This document shows, piece after piece, positions 60,201-64,000 of a stretch of DNA of 64,000 nt (position 1 is the first letter of the stretch; every line of letters starts with the position of its first letter). The stretch lies in the NCBI RefSeq assembly GCF_024198215.1, contig NZ_JAKCFA010000002.1, positions 248,001 to 312,000 of the forward strand, written 5' to 3'. The stretch comes from Myxococcus qinghaiensis (lineage in GTDB: Bacteria; Myxococcota; Myxococcia; Myxococcales; Myxococcaceae). The translations under genes and the position numbers were made by a program. A model generated the notes under the pieces. It was not told the DNA's origin, did not search any database, and worked only from the letters and a program-made list of their open reading frames with translations.

Positions 60201-60395
60201 GGGACGCCCCAGCCGGACGCGGGCGCGCCAGAGTCGGACGCGGGCTCGTCAGCGCCGGACGCTGGCGCTCCACCCCCGGAGCCGCCGTCCGATGACAGTG
60301 GTTGCGGTTGCACGAGTGGAACCGCCACCCTCCCCTGGGCGCTGGCGTTGTTCGGACTCCTCGGGCTGTCTCGCCGGCAGGGGCGTGGTTGTTGA
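57291..60395 (+). CDS. ELWxxDGTxxGT-repeat surface protein with lipobox and MYXO-CTERM tail
   Basis: 1034 residues. The N-terminus has a lipoprotein-like signal (LLGLLGVLPGC, Cys24). Residues about 80-880 are built from some fourteen units around GRELWRTDGTEAGTVRVADL, a beta-propeller-like repeat common in secreted myxobacterial proteins. Residues about 895-970 are an HYR-type immunoglobulin-like domain (VTFTARDAAGNEGTCSFNI). An Asp/Ala/Pro-rich spacer leads to a C-terminal DDSGCGC, a hydrophobic LPWALALFGLLGL helix and SRRQGRGC: the MYXO-CTERM sorting signal, which is processed and lipidated for outer-membrane surface display in Myxococcus. Carrying both a lipobox and a MYXO-CTERM signal is odd. 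AGGTGAT lies just before the ATG, closer than usual. Ligand unknown. Confidence 0.9.
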   Translation: MNFQTAPVVGRWWLLGLLGVLPGCTGREPAAPETAQAPVVAGAQALVTPVRMADMTPYTVVAHTGPRALTAMDGYVLFFGENSRTLYRSDGTPEGTRMLRTVAWREEPFGIDNYGWQSPPRLAVVGKQAWWRGPEGLWTTDGTPEGTRLVGNLDFPEPLPPPVAFGGALYFSLGKRLYRSDGTVQGTRELAQVALKDFSVTPAQEVGSRSFFACESESSGVELCVTDGTPEGTTVAVDLVPGAGSGAPRILGAVADKVLFSASLGATGSPRRLYVSDGSAVGTELLSDTASLGDTAEPAGTGLAQSPTLLDGVAFFPCRSDVTGHELCRTDGTAEGTAILDLVPGTASSAPGRPRVLAGKLVFQGCSPEYVNCGLWSSTGTVGGSEVFWSAEPLQGFGMRSSLLAAGNSLFFHGGVGSGPGGLWKTDGTQAGTGLLLQPLTTLEGFIAVDANRDWVSLGDKLLFSGTQGPLGLELYVSDGTQEGTHLVADLTPRRGMGRAIELLSVEERLFVTAHGVGQQKLVRMDGSLPVRDLHSPTNSLNNWIRMAPLQGQVLLSTASGLLATDSSDQGIHPVSGGPTSVTRLVPAGDKVFLLGRDLWRADGTQAGAFQLSDAPPEVYEGAYVNGRLWFSSRRSEEPWTTTGELGSTKLLKDLNGGFSSSPRGFTGLGSLTFFSATDEEAGRELWKSDGTSDGTVRVADLRPGPLDASPEQLFAWKDHVYFWATGAEGATTLWKTDGTEAGTVSLQAATLRRAGAYGIENTDFVAWGDALFFAGADSQGGRELWRTDGTEAGTVRVADLMPGIDSSHPNALLLASPEGPLVFTALGPATGRELWRLDSPTGTPTLLAEMIEGARGSNPNQPTMVGSTLYVHADSGQGMAIFKLAGLIPDTFAPRVSCPLPREVPATGVGGAEVSFEDATAYDDSGAVLTLDSSHESGASFPGGITEVTFTARDAAGNEGTCSFNITVTGTPQPDAGAPESDAGSSAPDAGAPPPEPPSDDSGCGCTSGTATLPWALALFGLLGLSRRQGRGC

Positions 60396-60548
60396 GATTC
60401 CATCAGTCGCCGCGGACGGCTGAAGGGAATGGCCGTCGTCGTCGACCCACCGGTCCCCTGTAACTGAGGCCCGAACATACCTGACAGGCCGCTGTCACCC
60501 TGGACGCGCAGGTTCACCCCTCATCCGCGCGGTCCAGGAGAACGCTTC

Positions 60549-61193
60549 ATGAAGCTCTACTTCCACCCCCTGTCTGGAAACTCGCGACGAGTCCTGCTCG
60601 TCGCTACCCACCTCGACGTACCTCTGGAGCGCGTCGTGGTGGACCTGCCACAAGGCGAGCAGCGCGCGACGCCGCACCTGGGCCGCAATCCCAACGGGCT
60701 CGTTCCGGTGCTCGATGACGATGGCTTCCTGCTCTGGGAGTCGCGCGCCATCATGCAGTACCTGGCCGAGCTGACGCCGGGACAAACCCTGCTCCCCACG
60801 GAGGCGCGGGGGCGCGCTGACGTGACTCGCTGGCTCTTCTGGTGCTCAGGGCACATGGCGCAGGCATGCACCATCCTGGTCTTCGAGAACTTCGTGAAGG
60901 CGGTATCAGGCCGTGGGCCGCCGAACCCCACCGAGGTCGCCCGGGGCGAGGCGCTCTTCGCGCAGCACGCGCGCGTCCTGGATGAGCATCTCGCGGGCAG
61001 GACGTGGGTCTCACAGGAACGGCTGACGCTCGCGGACTTCTCGTTGGCCGCGGCGTTCGCCCTCGCCGGACCGGCGCGACTGCCTCTCGGGGAGTATGCG
61101 AACCTCCGGGCCTGGCTTGGCCGCGTGCAGGAACTCGATGCGTGGAAGCGCACCGCTCCGTCCATGCCGCCCCCCGCGAGCTCGAGCCACTGA
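60549..61193 (+). CDS. Glutathione S-transferase
   Basis: 214 residues. The N-terminal thioredoxin-like domain (MKLYFHPLSGNSRRV, with a Ser at the usual catalytic position; NPNGLVPVLDD with the cis-Pro; LWESRAIMQYLAE with the gamma-glutamyl-binding Glu-Ser) is followed by the all-helical C-terminal domain (LTLADFSLAAAFA N-capping motif). The enzyme conjugates or reduces electrophiles with glutathione in the cytoplasm. AGGAGA eight bases before the ATG fixes the start. It stands alone, with no linked pathway genes. Confidence 0.92.
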   Translation: MKLYFHPLSGNSRRVLLVATHLDVPLERVVVDLPQGEQRATPHLGRNPNGLVPVLDDDGFLLWESRAIMQYLAELTPGQTLLPTEARGRADVTRWLFWCSGHMAQACTILVFENFVKAVSGRGPPNPTEVARGEALFAQHARVLDEHLAGRTWVSQERLTLADFSLAAAFALAGPARLPLGEYANLRAWLGRVQELDAWKRTAPSMPPPASSSH

Positions 61194-61341
61194 GACCTCA
61201 CGCCCTCCCACGCGGGTACTGCATCCGCCAGGCAATGCCGCGACAACGCGTTGATGCGGCCCCCCGTCGCTCAGTCCGCGAACCCTGCTAGCCTTTCGCG
61301 CGCATTCCTCATGCGTGCGGACCTGGCAAAGGAGCGTTCCG

Positions 61342-61635
61342 ATGAAGGCGGCTTGGCGTGTCGTAGTGGCCCTGACGGTGGGGCTCGTCGTGGGATGTGG
61401 TGCGGGTACGATGGAGGACCCCGGGGCGGACGAGGCGCTCGCCACGTCGGAGTCCGAGCTCGCCGTCTGTGGCGATGGGGTCTGCGAGCCCATCGAGCGA
61501 CTGCGCTGTCCGGCGGATTGCCCTCGCGGCGAGTACTGCGGGAACAGGGCGTGCTGCCCTGGTGAAACGACGCAGAGCTGCCCCGAGGACTGCACCCAGG
61601 GAAACCCGGGGCAGTTCTGCTACCGGACCTTCTGA
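61342..61635 (+). CDS. Small Cys-rich lipoprotein with CGDGxC motif
   Basis: 97 residues from the ATG at 61342, which has AGGAG nine bases upstream (the frame extends 27 bases further up). The lipobox LVVGC puts the anchor at Cys19. The mature part has a complete CGDGVCEPIE ... CPADC unit, a motif repeated in many secreted myxobacterial proteins, and a second degenerate unit (CCPGETTQSCPEDC). Twelve Cys in about 75 residues imply a disulfide-knotted or metal-binding domain outside the cytoplasm. Function unknown. Confidence 0.82.
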   Translation: MKAAWRVVVALTVGLVVGCGAGTMEDPGADEALATSESELAVCGDGVCEPIERLRCPADCPRGEYCGNRACCPGETTQSCPEDCTQGNPGQFCYRTF

Positions 61636-61832
61636 GCCGCCCCACCCACAGCGGCTTCCTGCGATGGCGAGACAGACCGAGCGGCACTCGAAGTCTGTTT
61701 CGCCGTCGCGCACCAAGGCTCCACGCGGAGGCGACTCACCCTCCCCCCGGACTTCACGATACGGGCCCTGGAGTCTCATCCCAGAGCCCGTCACGTGTCA
61801 TCGGGTGACTCCGATGCGACGTGGAAGCCGCG

Positions 61833-62141
61833 CTACGAGGCCAGCTCGGGCAGACACGCCGTTATGGTGAGGAGGTTCACCCCGCAGTTCACGAGACAGG
61901 GAACGAGGCTTGCCGCCGGAGCGAGATTCACACAGACCCCCACGCACGCACGTGCCTCCTGCGTCGGAGGGTTCAGACACGCCAGGAACTCCGCGACCCC
62001 GGCCGCTTCGATGCCTGGAGCTTCGACAGGAGACGCCTGCTCAGGAGCGACGACTTCTTCGGCCGGTTCGATGGGTCCACAACCCACCACGGCCACCATC
62101 AACATGAGCGCTCCTGCAAACCGCTTCATCGGATTCATCAT
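61833..62141 (-). CDS. Small Cys-rich lipoprotein, unrelated to neighbour
   Basis: 102 residues from the ATG at 62141; GGAGG lies seven bases upstream, which rules out the longer frame to 62231. The lipobox VAVVGC anchors it (Cys19 from this start). An acidic Pro/Ala/Glu spacer is followed by a hydrophobic Cys-rich end with six Cys (CLNPP, ACVGVC, PCLVNC, ACLPEL). It converges with the other Cys-rich lipoprotein gene, 197 bases apart. No family recognised. Confidence 0.8.
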   Translation of the reverse strand: MMNPMKRFAGALMLMVAVVGCGPIEPAEEVVAPEQASPVEAPGIEAAGVAEFLACLNPPTQEARACVGVCVNLAPAASLVPCLVNCGVNLLTITACLPELAS

Positions 62142-62374
62142 GGTGATACCTCCAGGTGTTGCATTGGAGAGCATCCCAGCGCGCTGGATGACTCGATAGC
62201 GGACTCCTGTACAGGAGGCGTGTCCACCCATCCATTTTCAACCGCGGATTCAAGGCCCTTCACCCTCTGCCCACTGGGTCCGCCGCGGCCCGCGTGTCTA
62301 GCTCTCTCCGGCTCGGCGCGGAGCCTTGAGTCGAGGCCCGCAGCAAACCCCGCAACGGACGGACGCGACCCCAT

Positions 62375-63108
<734 letters not shown>

Positions 63109-63110
63109 TC

Positions 63111-64000
63111 TCAAACGGGGAACAGCTCGACGGGCAGCGTCTGCGGCCCACGAGCGACGAGCGAAGGGAGCCAATCGATGCGCTCCGTCAGCACCTCTAC
63201 CCGGTCCACCTGCGCTATCAGCTCCTCCATGGCGACTCGTGCCTCCAGTCGCGCGAGCATCACTCCCAGGCAGAAGTGGGGGCCATGGCCAAAGGAGAGG
63301 TCTGACTGCTTCTCCCGCTCCAGGATGAAGCGATCTCCGTCCGGGAAGTACTTCTCGTCACGGGCCGCGGAGGCCAACGACACCAGGACCAGGCTCCCCC
63401 GGGGCACCTCTCCACTCCGTCCACCGCCGTGTCCTGAAGGCACATGCGCATCGTGGCCGCCGCGACGGGCTCGTAGCGCAGGGTCTCCTCGATGAAGCGG
63501 GGAATCAACGCGCGGTTCTCCCGCAGGCGGGGGAGCAGCTCCGGGTGCATGGCGAACATCCGCGCGCTCTGGCTGAGCAGGTGGGTCGTCGTCTCCAGGC
63601 CCGCGAGGAACAGCATGAAGAGGAAGCCCATCAGCTCCCGCTCTGTCAGAGCCTCTCCGTCCACCCGCGAGCCAAGGAGGCTGCTCGCCATGTCGTCCCC
63701 CGGCGACCGCCGCCGGTCGGCCAGCATGTCCTTGAAATACGGCTCCATCTCCTCGACGGTGCGACGGCACTGCTCCTTGCGCTGGGTGTCCTCGGGACGA
63801 ACGCCGCTGAGGGACATCAGGTCGTTGGTCCAGCGCTTGAAGTGCTGCTCCAGGGAGGAGTCCAATCCGAGGATCCATCCCATGACCGCGGTGGGAATGG
63901 GCTTGGCGAAGGCGTCCACGAAGTCCACCCTCCGCTGCTCCATCATCCGGGCCACGAGTCCCCGGGCCACGGCGCGGATGCGCGGCTCGAACCGCGCCAG
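63111..64000 (-). pseudogene. Cytochrome P450, frameshifted, 5' end beyond window
   Basis: From the right edge the frame carries VDAFAKPIPTAVMGWILGLD, the I-helix LFLAGLETTTHLLS with the oxygen-activating Glu-Thr, and EETLRYEPV (ExxR). Near 63408-63413 the frame breaks: the sequence reads GTGGAGAGGTGCC where GTGGAGGTGCC would keep the frame, a two-base (AG) duplication. The other frame continues PRGSLVLVSLASAARDEKYF, FPDGDRF and the haem-binding FGHGPHFCLGVMLAR, ending LPVELFPV at 63111. All key residues are present, so the break is recent or a sequencing error. As read, it would make a protein lacking the haem Cys. Substrate unknown. Confidence 0.82.

Overview
The window reads as a high-GC myxobacterial chromosome segment, most like Myxococcus or Corallococcus. 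Supporting signs are a single giant NRPS/PKS reading frame, many lipoproteins with Asp/Ala/Pro-rich tails, a MYXO-CTERM sorting tail, a RING-TerD protein of a family named after a Myxococcus locus, ELWxxDGTxxGT repeats and GC-rich third codon positions. No rRNA, tRNA or CRISPR array was seen.

Region 1 (1-36720) is the 3' part of one enormous NRPS/PKS gene that enters from the left edge; 12,239 residues are visible. The order is: end of a carrier domain; four C-A-T modules; a KS-AT-ACP polyketide module without reductive domains; a C domain plus a degenerate A domain split by a luciferase-like flavin monooxygenase, with no carrier; five more C-A-T modules; and a terminal thioesterase. Binding-pocket residues read by eye indicate Ser (modules 3 and 7), Asp (last module) and Val-like (modules 2 and 8). 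The layout resembles what I recall of the Myxococcus xanthus myxoprincomide synthetase (MXAN_3779). An inference is that the PKS and monooxygenase together install an alpha-keto unit. The two Ser adenylation domains are an almost identical 1.4 kb DNA repeat.

Region 2 (36721-46421) holds chromosomal genes. These are a small secreted protein apparently split by a frameshift, a repeat-rich 520-residue protein behind a sigma-54-like promoter and a palindromic operator-like region, an FG-GAP secreted protein whose signal peptide is out of frame with its start codon, a PQQ-type sugar dehydrogenase lipoprotein, a RING-TerD protein and a thioredoxin-fold lipoprotein.

Region 3 (46418-50690) is a mobile, AT-richer island. 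It contains an orphan gene tail, an IS5-type element with visible ends, a two-gene cassette (HNH nuclease, then a phosphoribosyltransferase-TOPRIM fusion) and a decayed IS701-type transposase. The cassette is the best candidate here for an undescribed defence-type system.

Region 4 (50695-57163) is mostly one minus-strand block: MATE transporter, DedA protein, secreted protein, cyclic-nucleotide-binding protein, gamma-carbonic-anhydrase-like protein, MiaB and a small helical protein. Region 5 (57291-64000) carries a lipoprotein/MYXO-CTERM repeat protein, a glutathione S-transferase, two Cys-rich lipoproteins, and then a cluster of broken genes (aldo/keto reductase, RCC1 repeat protein, cytochrome P450) running off the right edge.
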